The position numbers and the translations under genes are program-made. Below, in pieces: positions 6,652 through 14,256 of a stretch of 39,468 nucleotides of DNA; position 1 is the first letter of the stretch; each line of letters starts with the position of its first letter. Location: positions 1 through 39,468 of the forward strand of contig CAAGFE010000037.1 of assembly GCA_900769075.1 (NCBI GenBank), read 5' to 3'. The DNA comes from Clostridia bacterium. GTDB lineage: Bacteria; Bacillota; Clostridia; Christensenellales; Aristaeellaceae. The notes beneath the pieces were generated by a model. It made no database searches and was not told the DNA's origin. It saw nothing but the letters and a program-made list of their open reading frames with translations.

Positions 6652-8475
6652 TTGGCTGACATTTTTACGCTGGTCGGAAGAATCGCAATCGACAACTCGG
6701 AAGCGAATACGAGCATAGACAACACAACGCAAAAAGCAAAAGACCTTGGCGATGAACTGGATGAAGCGGGAAAGAGCGCGGACAGTTTTTCTGAAAAGGC
6801 TGGTGAAAAGAGCAAGTTCGGTGCAGCGTCCGTATTCATGGGAAGCATACTCGCTGAGATGGCGACGAGCGCAGCAAAGCTGGCCACCAATCTGATCAAG
6901 ACCGGAATTGGAATGGCAAGCGAATTGGAGCAGAGCATCGGTGGCGTTGAAACGCTGTTCGGAGATGCTGCCATTCAGGTATTTGAAAACGCGGACAAGG
7001 CATACCGGACGGCAGGCATGTCCGCAAACGAATACATGGAAACCGTGACGGGCTTCGCTGCGGCGCTCAAGCAAAGCGTGGCCACGGAGGAAGAGGCAGC
7101 CCGGATTGCGGACATGGCCATCATCGACATGAGCGACAACGCCAACAAGATGGGCACAAGCATGGAATCCATACAGAATGCCTATCAGGGCTTTGCCAAA
7201 CAGAACTACACGATGCTGGACAACCTGAAGCTCGGATATGGCGGAACGAAGGAAGAAATGGAGCGCCTTCTTTCAGACGCAGAGGCGCTTTCCGGTCAGA
7301 AGTACGAGATTTCGAGCCTGGCCGACATGTTTACAGCAATCCACGTCATCCAGCAGGAGCTTGGTATCGCCGGAACGACAGCCGAGGAAGCGTCTACAAC
7401 CCTTTCCGGATCGGCCAGCGCAGCAAAATCCGCATGGGACAATTTCATGTCCAACACCATGCTGGACGCCATCCCGAAGCTCACGGATGCGATCGGATCA
7501 ATCACCATGTGGATGGAAAAAAACCCGGAAAAGATTGATAAGATATCCAACGCAATCAGCTCGTTTGCATCGGCTGGATTTGAAGCACTCAGCAATGCGC
7601 TCAAATGGCTGCTCGAAAACGGAGACAGCGTTGCAATGATCCTTGGCACTATTGCAGCTGCGCTTGCGACCGGAGCAATTGCAACGCATCCGTACGCTGC
7701 GGCAATCATGGCCGTGGCTGCCGGTCTTGCCTACCTGAACAGCGAAGCCGGTAAAAATCGTGGAGAATTCAAGCATATGTTTGACGGTTACTCGGAGGAT
7801 GAGCTGAAAACCCTGCAAAGATGGGTGGACGCAGCAAACGAAGCCAAGCGCGCTGAAGATGCGTACATGGAATCACTCAGCAATGAGGATTATGATGCGT
7901 ATGATTCGGCATGGAAAAGAGCGGACACCTTGCAGCAGGAAGTACAGTCCATAAACGGCCTCATGGATGCATACAGCCGATACGAAACCGCTAACGGGTA
8001 CGGAGGCGGAAACGATATGCATCTGGATGTGCCGATACAGGTATCAGAGGACTCTGAAAGCAACATTCAGGCATCGCTTGACGGCATGACCCTGGAAGGC
8101 GTCGTGAAGCTATACCCGGATACAACCAGTATGAATACGCTGTATTCCATCGCTACAGGAAATGGAATTGACGGCAGCCACGCAAGCGGCCTTGAATTCG
8201 TACCACGCGACAACTACATCGCGCGGCTGCACAAGGGCGAGGCCGTGCTGACCAGCAGCCAGGCGGACACATGGAGAGGCGGCGGCATGGGCAGCGCGGA
8301 CGTAGGCAGGCTGGAATCGTCCATCAACGCCATGACCGGCATGCTGCAGCAGCTTGTGGCAAACAGCAGCGGAACGCAGATCGTGCTCGACAGCGGCGTG
8401 CTGGTCGGTCAGCTTGCCCCGGCGCTGGACACGCAGCTGGGCACCATCAGCACGCGAAAGGGAAGGAGGAATTGA
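6652..8475 (+). CDS. tail tape measure protein B (second tape measure)
   Basis: This is a second full tape measure of 607 residues. It starts with IFTLVGRIAIDNSEAN, parallel to tape measure A, and ends with DSGVLVGQLAPALDTQLG, again parallel to A, while the middle is different. It contains the family segment LEQSIGGVETLFGDAA near residue 90 and a hydrophobic helix near residue 330. The start is TTG with AGGCGGTG about six bases upstream. It is followed after one base by Dit-A. Both tape measures look intact, with no frameshift. Confidence 0.85.
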   Translation: MADIFTLVGRIAIDNSEANTSIDNTTQKAKDLGDELDEAGKSADSFSEKAGEKSKFGAASVFMGSILAEMATSAAKLATNLIKTGIGMASELEQSIGGVETLFGDAAIQVFENADKAYRTAGMSANEYMETVTGFAAALKQSVATEEEAARIADMAIIDMSDNANKMGTSMESIQNAYQGFAKQNYTMLDNLKLGYGGTKEEMERLLSDAEALSGQKYEISSLADMFTAIHVIQQELGIAGTTAEEASTTLSGSASAAKSAWDNFMSNTMLDAIPKLTDAIGSITMWMEKNPEKIDKISNAISSFASAGFEALSNALKWLLENGDSVAMILGTIAAALATGAIATHPYAAAIMAVAAGLAYLNSEAGKNRGEFKHMFDGYSEDELKTLQRWVDAANEAKRAEDAYMESLSNEDYDAYDSAWKRADTLQQEVQSINGLMDAYSRYETANGYGGGNDMHLDVPIQVSEDSESNIQASLDGMTLEGVVKLYPDTTSMNTLYSIATGNGIDGSHASGLEFVPRDNYIARLHKGEAVLTSSQADTWRGGGMGSADVGRLESSINAMTGMLQQLVANSSGTQIVLDSGVLVGQLAPALDTQLGTISTRKGRRN

Positions 8476-8476
8476 C

Positions 8477-8899
8477 ATGCGCGGCGTGATCCTGAACGAC
8501 CGGCATACATACCGCGACTGGGGACTCATCATGAAAGCGCGGCCAAAGGTTTCACCGCCCGTACCGAAAACCAAACTCGTTGAGGTGCCCGGAAGCGATA
8601 CACCCATCGACCTGACGGAAGCACTGACGGGGGCTGTCCACTACGAAATGCGCACGATCAGCTTTGAATTCGTCATGATGGCGGGGCGCGCACGGTGGAC
8701 GACCATCTACGCCGATATCCTCAAGGAGCTGCACGGAAAGCGCGTGCGCATCATCATGGACGACGACCCCAACTATGTGTACACGGGGCGCATGGCGGTC
8801 GGCGACCTTGAGCCGGACAAGAGCATAGCAACGCTGACCATGGAGGCCACGGTGGAGCCGTACAAGCGGGAGCGATACGGCGAAGGGCGGTGCCTGTGA
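8477..8899 (+). CDS. distal tail protein A (Dit, single-domain form)
   Basis: The 140-residue protein matches the N-terminal belt domain of distal tail proteins: an early GVILNDRHTYRDWGLIM, then VPGSDTPIDLTE and LHGKRVRIIMDDDPNYVYTGR. The same patterns occur in Dit-B (13609), which is 215 residues long. Dit-A ends just after the EPYKR segment, where Dit-B goes on into a C-terminal beta domain. The stop overlaps the ATG of Tal-A, so this is a natural short form rather than a broken gene. GGAAGGAGGA sets the start. Confidence 0.8.
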   Translation: MRGVILNDRHTYRDWGLIMKARPKVSPPVPKTKLVEVPGSDTPIDLTEALTGAVHYEMRTISFEFVMMAGRARWTTIYADILKELHGKRVRIIMDDDPNYVYTGRMAVGDLEPDKSIATLTMEATVEPYKRERYGEGRCL

Positions 8900-10563
8900 T
8901 GGTCAAGGCATACATCGACGGGAAGCTGCTCTACGACCCAGGAAGCGGAGAGCTTGCGCACACCATCCTCTCCCCCAGGCTCGACCTGGACATCAACGGA
9001 GCCGGTTCGTTCTCGTTTGTCATGCCTCCGGGCAACGCACTGTATGACGGCATCCGCAAGATGCGGAGCATCGTCACGGTCACGATGGACGATGATACCA
9101 TCTTCCGCGGCCGCGCGGCGAACGAGGAGACGGACACCTACAAGCAAAAGGAAGTATACTGCGAGGGCGACAGGTCGTTCCTTCTGGACAGCGTTTCCTC
9201 GCCGCAGACCTACACCGGCAATGTACAGGCGTATTTCCGCCAGCTGGTGGAGAGCCACAACGCCCAGGTGGAGGCGGAAAAGCGGTTTACGGTCGGCGTC
9301 ATCACGGCGGTCAGCAACAGCCTGACCATGGAGGCCGAGGACAAGGACTACGGAGATACATGGTCACGGATGGAAAAGCGGCTGCTCTCCGCATACGGCG
9401 GCTGGATTCGCACAAGGACGGAGGGCGGCGTCACTTACCTCGACTGGTTGACCAAGGAGGGCAGCGCCACAGAGCAGGACGTGCAGTTCGGCGTCAATCT
9501 GCTGGACATCAAGGACAAGCTGGACGCCAGCCGGGTGTTCACCCGACTCATCCCGCTGGGCGAATCGACGGTGGACGAAAACGGCGAGCAAACGCCGCCC
9601 GTGACCATCGAATCCGTAAACGGCGGGCTGAACTACATCCGGGACGACGCAGCCGAAGCGCTGTACGGGAAAATCTGGCGCACGCAGACCTGGCCGGACG
9701 TGAGCGACCCGGCAATCCTACTCACAAAGGCGCGGGAGTTCATGGCGACCGGCATCGCCGTTCAGTCCCTCACGCTGCAATTCGTGGACATGCACTTCAC
9801 GGACAGCAGCAAACGGCGCGTGCTCATCGGGGATCACCCGCGCATCACGTCCGAGCCGCACGGCCTGAGCCTGTCCCCCATCTGCGTGACGGCGTCGCTC
9901 GACCTGGTCAATCCGGAAAAGAGCACCTACACCTTCGGCGAGGCGCCAAGGACGCTGACGGAAAACGTCATCGAGGTGGATGAGGACGTATCCGGCGTGA
10001 CGGGGCGTCGCGGAGGCGGCGGAAGAGGCGTTAAAGAGGAGCTTTCCGAAGTCCTTCGATGGGCGAAAATCCGGGTGGATGAGGCCAACGCGAACATCAA
10101 CCTCAACGCCGGGGAAATCAACAAGCTGACAGGCAGAATGAGTCAGGCCGAAATCGACATCGACGGCGTGAACGCCAAGATCCTGCTCAAGGCGGACGCA
10201 ACCATTGTAGACGATCTTGGCACAAGGGTCAGCAGCGCGGAAATCTCCATCGACGGCCTGAATTCCGAAATCGCGCTCAAGGCTGACAAGATCACGCTGC
10301 AGGGGTATGTGACGGCGACGCAGCTCAAAACAGAGTTTTCGAATTTTGAGAGCGGCATATCGGACAGCCTGTACGTCCGGGCGCTTAGTTCGTCCGGTTT
10401 TGAATGCACAAGCTTTACATACAAAGGCAGCGGCATGAGCCTCAAAAGCGCTTCGTTTCTGACATCCAGCACATCCCTGACCGTTAATTCCACTGGAGGC
10501 ACAGTGACGGGCGTGACGCTGAACAAAAAGACGAACACAATCTACTACATGAGCTGGGAGTGA
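8899..10563 (+). CDS. tail-associated protein A (Tal, gp44-like hub)
   Basis: The 554-residue protein has the N-terminal hub fold of tail endopeptidase/Tal proteins: a first YIDGKLLYDPG segment, SFSFVMPPGN, an FRGRAANEE segment and SHNAQVE near residue 120. The C-terminal part after residue 375 has a Gly-Arg hinge and two repeats of the type AEIDIDGVNAKILLKAD, typical of trimeric coiled tail tips. ATG 8899 overlaps the Dit-A stop and has GGGCGGTG upstream; a GTG at 8890 is the alternative. No lytic domain is seen. Confidence 0.8.
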   Translation: MVKAYIDGKLLYDPGSGELAHTILSPRLDLDINGAGSFSFVMPPGNALYDGIRKMRSIVTVTMDDDTIFRGRAANEETDTYKQKEVYCEGDRSFLLDSVSSPQTYTGNVQAYFRQLVESHNAQVEAEKRFTVGVITAVSNSLTMEAEDKDYGDTWSRMEKRLLSAYGGWIRTRTEGGVTYLDWLTKEGSATEQDVQFGVNLLDIKDKLDASRVFTRLIPLGESTVDENGEQTPPVTIESVNGGLNYIRDDAAEALYGKIWRTQTWPDVSDPAILLTKAREFMATGIAVQSLTLQFVDMHFTDSSKRRVLIGDHPRITSEPHGLSLSPICVTASLDLVNPEKSTYTFGEAPRTLTENVIEVDEDVSGVTGRRGGGGRGVKEELSEVLRWAKIRVDEANANINLNAGEINKLTGRMSQAEIDIDGVNAKILLKADATIVDDLGTRVSSAEISIDGLNSEIALKADKITLQGYVTATQLKTEFSNFESGISDSLYVRALSSSGFECTSFTYKGSGMSLKSASFLTSSTSLTVNSTGGTVTGVTLNKKTNTIYYMSWE

Positions 10564-10569
10564 TTGAGC

Positions 10570-10752
10570 ATGACGATTGAAGAGGTGCTGCGCAGCACGA
10601 TCCCGATGCTGAATTCCATTCACGTCCTTGGCGCGGAAACCGGCATCATGGAAGCGGTGAAAAAGAACATCATGATGGCTATTTCGGCCATTGACAAGGC
10701 AAAGGAGGAATCACAGCGTGAAGATCACAACGAGCAAGGGAAAGACGTTTGA
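10570..10752 (+). CDS. small protein of unknown function in tail-tip cassette A
   Basis: This 60-residue protein is not recognised. It is predicted to be helical (IEEVLRSTIPML...), charged at its C-terminus, and has no clear membrane segment. GGGAGTGA precedes the ATG by about six bases. It overlaps the next gene by 35 bases in another frame. Its place between Tal and the baseplate protein suggests a role in tail-tip assembly or a structural peptide. Confidence 0.6.
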   Translation: MTIEEVLRSTIPMLNSIHVLGAETGIMEAVKKNIMMAISAIDKAKEESQREDHNEQGKDV

Positions 10753-10993
10753 CATCCTGTTCATCAGCACGGGCGCTACATTCGCCAATCGCACCCTGAT
10801 TGAACTTGATGACGGGCGTGCGCTTTCCGAAGTCGCTGCGGACTTTGAAGGCCTCACGACGATCACGAAAACGGACGAGCTTCGCCCGGGCGTGAGCGAG
10901 GTATACAGCGGATACACGCGTCTTGTCAGCGCGCAGAGGAACGCGGAAACCGGAACCGTCCGCCTGATGCTTGAAAAGGGTGATGCGGTATGA
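10718..10993 (+). CDS. small protein of unknown function, tail-tip cassette A
   Basis: The 91-residue protein begins at a GTG with AAAGGAGG nine bases upstream. It is beta-rich (KITTSKGKTFDILFIS, TRTLIELDDG-like strands) and resembles small proteins often found between Tal and the BppU-type protein in clostridial phages. I do not know its function. It overlaps the next gene by four bases. Confidence 0.65.
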   Translation: MKITTSKGKTFDILFISTGATFANRTLIELDDGRALSEVAADFEGLTTITKTDELRPGVSEVYSGYTRLVSAQRNAETGTVRLMLEKGDAV

Positions 10994-12024
10994 GCGACAT
11001 TGCACAGAAACTGAGATATGCCGTCGATCTTTACAAGCCGGTCAAAAAGACCTATATCGACACGCTGTTCGCCACGAATGACAGCGATGCGCACACGTTT
11101 GAGATTGACATGTACGCGGACGGGAAAACGCACGCGCTGCCGGACACGGCAGCGGCCAAGGCTTACTTTATCCGGTACTGTGACAATACGACCATCCTGC
11201 TTGACGGCAGCGTCAGCGGTAACGTGATCAGCGTGACGCTGAAAAGCGCATGCTACAACAAGCCCGGCCAGTTTGCTCTGGTCATCAAGGCCGTGACCGG
11301 GACACCGAAGAGCACGGTGTTTTACGGCGAAGGCGCGATCTATACCAGCAGCACGGACAGAATCCTCGACGATGAGCACATCATCCCGTCGCTCGACGAT
11401 CTGCTTGCGCAGATCGACGCGATGGAAGCGGCGACGGCTGCGGCAAACACGGCAACGGGAAACGCGAACACGGCGGCAGGCGACGCAAATACCGCAGCAG
11501 GACAGGCTAACACGGCGGCAGAGACGGCGAACACCGCCGCGCAAGGAGCGTCCGGCTGGGCGAACGCCACCATGACGGCGACCGGCCTGGCCGCAGGAAG
11601 CGCGCCGACGGCCACGGTCACGACGGCCAGCGACGGCCACAAGGTCATCACGCTGGGCATCCCGCGCGGCGACACCGGCGCGACGCCGCAGATCAGCGTG
11701 GAGGTAACGACAGGAGCGGCTGGGAGCGAAGCAAGCGTCAGCGTGAGCGGAACGGCGGAAAACCCGGTGATCCACCTGACCATCCCAAAGGGCGACACGG
11801 GCGACATCGGCGCACTGACGATCAACGGCAAGACACCGGACGCAAGCGGCTCGGTGACGCTGACGGCTGCTGATGTCGGTGCGCTTGCATCCGGCGGCAC
11901 GGCAGCGGACGCAAGCAAGCTGGGCGGCGTGGCAGCGTCTGAATACGCCACGCACGATGACGTATCCACTGCGATCACGGATGCGCTGAACGCGATTCAA
12001 AACGCATCGGGGGTGAGCTTCTGA
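10990..12024 (+). CDS. baseplate upper protein-like fibre (BppU N-terminal domain)
   Basis: The 344-residue protein has an N-terminal beta domain (residues 1-130: FEIDMYADGKTHALPD, GQFALVIKAVTG) like the BppU N-terminal domain that attaches receptor-binding parts to the tail tip. Residues about 150-190 form a five-fold 7-residue repeat rich in Asn-Thr-Ala-Ala, probably a trimeric coil. Two collagen-like pieces (GIPRGDTGATP, IPKGDTGDIG) and a helical C-terminus follow. It is adjacent to the Ig-like protein, so the two probably form the adsorption device of cassette A. Confidence 0.75.
   Translation: MSDIAQKLRYAVDLYKPVKKTYIDTLFATNDSDAHTFEIDMYADGKTHALPDTAAAKAYFIRYCDNTTILLDGSVSGNVISVTLKSACYNKPGQFALVIKAVTGTPKSTVFYGEGAIYTSSTDRILDDEHIIPSLDDLLAQIDAMEAATAAANTATGNANTAAGDANTAAGQANTAAETANTAAQGASGWANATMTATGLAAGSAPTATVTTASDGHKVITLGIPRGDTGATPQISVEVTTGAAGSEASVSVSGTAENPVIHLTIPKGDTGDIGALTINGKTPDASGSVTLTAADVGALASGGTAADASKLGGVAASEYATHDDVSTAITDALNAIQNASGVSF
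11446..11550 (+). repeat. five 21-bp tandem repeats coding NTAA-type heptads
   Basis: Five in-frame 21-bp units start at 11446, 11467, 11488, 11509 and 11530. They encode NTATGNA, NTAAGDA, NTAAGQA, NTAAETA and NTAAQGA. The units are imperfect at the DNA level. Such heptads make a coiled shaft whose length could change by unit gain or loss. Confidence 0.8.
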
Positions 12025-13004
12025 TGGCAAACGAGTATTTTGTAAACAGTACCGACCTCACTTCCGTGGCCGACGCGATCCGGACAAAGGGCGAGACGAC
12101 GGAGAAGCTTGTGTTTCCGGGCGGATTTGTCGCCGCCATCGAGACCATGGAGACGGGCAAAACCGGAGCGACGCTGACGGTGACAACGCCCGCGGAAGGC
12201 ATCACGGTGACGGTTACCAAGGGAGAGCTGAGCTATACAAAAATAACCGGAGCGGATGGTACCGCAGTATTTTCGGGACTCGAAACCGGAACGTGGACGA
12301 TCACGATCAGCGACGGGTCGCAGACGGCAACCGGAACGGTTGATATCGATGCGGACTATGCGGCGAATATGACGTTTTTTTCGGCGACGATCAATGTGAC
12401 GTATCCGACAGGTCTTGTGTGTACGGCTACGGACGGCGTGACCACACTGACAGCACCGGACACGAGCGGCACATGGGCTTGTATCGTGCCGAATGCGGGT
12501 ACGTGGACTGTATCGATGGATAATGGGTTTTCCGAGAGTGTTGAAATCACGCAGAGCGGAGAAGTTAAGACAGTTGATAAATGGTATTTGTATAAAAGCG
12601 GAGACGAGCGCACTTCCATTACTGGTGGCTGGCTAAATTACTATAATAAAGGCGTCAGTAAAAATACTGATAGCATAAGCATAACAGCAGTAACAGGTAC
12701 TGAATCGCGTTATAGGATACGTACAAATAGTACCATTAATTTAGCACCGTACAAAACAATGTATATTGAATGTACGCATGGCAATTCTGGTACATACAAT
12801 AATGGAGGTGTTATTGTATCGACGTCGAGCGGTAAAGGTTCGTATCCTGAAGAGGGTGGCGATGCTGTAATCGTCGCACCAAAAACAAACGCAACAAAAG
12901 TAATATATAGCGTCGATATTGAAAATTTGAGTGGAAACTATTATATTTTCGTGACATCTGGATATCAGGCGAGTTTCACGATGTATAGGCTATGGGTTTG
13001 TTAA
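12024..13004 (+). CDS. receptor-binding candidate with Ig-like domains (cassette A)
   Basis: The 326-residue protein has an N-terminal anchor (STDLTSVADAIRTKG, GFVAAIETM) that is common on clostridial phage tail proteins. Two Ig-like or PEGA-like beta domains follow (about residues 50-110 and 115-185) and then a different C-terminal domain. The last 450 bases or so (from about 12560) are visibly AT-rich, while the first part has the GC-rich codons of the neighbours. This suggests that the distal, receptor-contacting domain was swapped in. No enzymatic motif is seen. Confidence 0.7.
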   Translation: MANEYFVNSTDLTSVADAIRTKGETTEKLVFPGGFVAAIETMETGKTGATLTVTTPAEGITVTVTKGELSYTKITGADGTAVFSGLETGTWTITISDGSQTATGTVDIDADYAANMTFFSATINVTYPTGLVCTATDGVTTLTAPDTSGTWACIVPNAGTWTVSMDNGFSESVEITQSGEVKTVDKWYLYKSGDERTSITGGWLNYYNKGVSKNTDSISITAVTGTESRYRIRTNSTINLAPYKTMYIECTHGNSGTYNNGGVIVSTSSGKGSYPEEGGDAVIVAPKTNATKVIYSVDIENLSGNYYIFVTSGYQASFTMYRLWVC

Positions 13005-13019
13005 AGTGAGGAGATTACA

Positions 13020-13340
13020 ATGAGCACGATTTTCATTGATGACGACTATAAGTGCCACGTCTCTGACGACGGTACCATGACGCCCGTGGAGACGGACTTT
13101 TTTGACGGCAAGTGCTCTGCGTTTATCGAAGGGTACAGGTATGTCCCCTCCGGCTGCACCTGGACGCGCAGCGACGGCGAGGTGTTCCGCGGCGAGATGG
13201 TCGCTCCGTGGCAGGACATCCGCGAGCTGAGGCTTGCCCAGCTGGAGTACGAGAACGAGCAGCTTGAAAAGAGCGTTCACGAGCAGCAGGCAACGACGGA
13301 CGACATGATTCTGATGATGGCCGAACTGATTGGAGGTTAA
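13020..13340 (+). CDS. small tail-region protein, unknown function
   Basis: The 106-residue protein has a beta-rich first half with Trp/Tyr residues (SGCTWTRSDGEVFRGEMVAPW) and a coiled-coil second half (LRLAQLEYENEQLEKSVHEQ). Proteins of this layout are frequent just after fibre genes in clostridial phages and may be fibre chaperones or cap proteins, but no function is established from sequence alone. GAGGAG lies before its ATG. Confidence 0.6.
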   Translation: MSTIFIDDDYKCHVSDDGTMTPVETDFFDGKCSAFIEGYRYVPSGCTWTRSDGEVFRGEMVAPWQDIRELRLAQLEYENEQLEKSVHEQQATTDDMILMMAELIGG

Positions 13341-13343
13341 AAC

Positions 13344-13499
13344 ATGAAAACACTGAGCACGATCAAGCTGCGCATCATGGTGCGCGCGTTCCGCATCCGC
13401 ATCGCCAATGGCGAGGCATTTGAGGACATCGCCGCCGACTACCCGGCGCTGACGGTGGACGACCTTGACGCCATCCGCGAGGCGCTGAACGCGGAGTAA
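13344..13499 (+). CDS. 51-aa helical protein, unknown function
   Basis: This short gene starts at ATG 13344, with TGGAGG nine bases upstream, three bases after the previous stop. The product is basic at the N-terminus (IKLRIMVRAFRIRIANG) and acidic at the C-terminus (ADYPALTVDDLDAIREAL), with a pattern like a small helix-turn-helix. It is the last gene of cassette A. I do not recognise a family. Strong ribosome site and codon use like its neighbours support a real gene. Confidence 0.6.
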   Translation: MKTLSTIKLRIMVRAFRIRIANGEAFEDIAADYPALTVDDLDAIREALNAE

Positions 13500-13500
13500 G

Positions 13501-13545
13501 CCCTCTCCGACCCTTCGGGTCACCTCCCCCATAGGGGGAGGCAAG
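13501..13545. repeat. palindromic REP-like element
   Basis: Two hairpins stand side by side: GACCC-TTC-GGGTC (13509-13521) and CCTCCCCC-ATA-GGGGGAGG (13523-13541). The start CCCTCTCCGACCC and the end GGCAAG look like a palindromic repeat that I recall as common between genes of gut clostridia, especially Oscillospiraceae. That resemblance is from memory and unverified. The element lies exactly between tail cassettes A and B. Confidence 0.65.
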
Positions 13546-13608
13546 TGGGGCTTGGATCTCTAAAGCAGAATAAAAACCGACCCGCAGCACCACCAGAAAG
13601 GACATGCC

Positions 13609-14256
13609 ATGAAAGGCATCCGATTCGGCGGCCTGCACTCCTTTGACGACCTTGGCCTGATCCTTGGCAAAAAGGAGCTTGGCGCGCCGACTGTGAAAAC
13701 AAGCAGCATCGACATCCCCGGCGCGGACGGAGAGATCGACCAGACTGAATTCTTCGGCGAACCGAAGTACGAAAACCGCACGCACCGGTTTGATTTTTCG
13801 ACCATCGTGCCGCATAGCGAATTCCCGTCAGCCTATTCCCGCGTGCTGAACGCCCTGCACGGAAAGAAAATGCGGATCATCGTCGAGGATGATCCGCTTT
13901 TCTATTGGATTGGCCGCTGCCATGTATCCAGCTTTACCGGCGAAAACGGCGTCGGAAAGATCAGCGTGGAATGCGACTGTGCGCCGTACAAACTGAAGAA
14001 GGACATCACTGTCGTCGCGCAGGCCGTGAGCGGCACACAGGCCATCACCTTGACAAACGGCAGGAAACGCGCCGTTCCGGAGGTTCAAGTGTACACGGAG
14101 AGCGGGAGCCTGCGCATCGAGCACCAGGGCAGCATATGGGATTTGGGCACCGGCTCCTATACCCTGCCGGAGCTTGAGCTTGTGGAGGGCGACAACCTGG
14201 TCACCGTCACCGGCACGGGCACGGTCACGTTCTCCTGGCAGGAGGGTGAGCTGTGA
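13609..14256 (+). CDS. distal tail protein B (Dit, full length)
   Basis: The 215-residue protein is a complete two-domain Dit. Residues 1-130 correspond to Dit-A (GIRFGGLHSFDDLGLIL, IPGADGEIDQTEFFG, LHGKKMRIIVEDDPLFYWIGR). Residues 140-215 are a C-terminal beta domain that Dit-A lacks. AGAAAGGA precedes the ATG. The stop overlaps the ATG of Tal-B. It forms the ring that joins the tail tube to the tip. It is the first gene after the palindromic repeat and is far from any tape measure, which is unusual. Confidence 0.85.
   Translation: MKGIRFGGLHSFDDLGLILGKKELGAPTVKTSSIDIPGADGEIDQTEFFGEPKYENRTHRFDFSTIVPHSEFPSAYSRVLNALHGKKMRIIVEDDPLFYWIGRCHVSSFTGENGVGKISVECDCAPYKLKKDITVVAQAVSGTQAITLTNGRKRAVPEVQVYTESGSLRIEHQGSIWDLGTGSYTLPELELVEGDNLVTVTGTGTVTFSWQEGEL

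Noticed and set aside
4214..8475. Duplicate tape measure as an assembly artefact or split gene
   Set aside because: The two proteins differ along most of their length, each has its own start and end motifs, and the frames are intact; a collapsed or repeated contig would give near-identical DNA.
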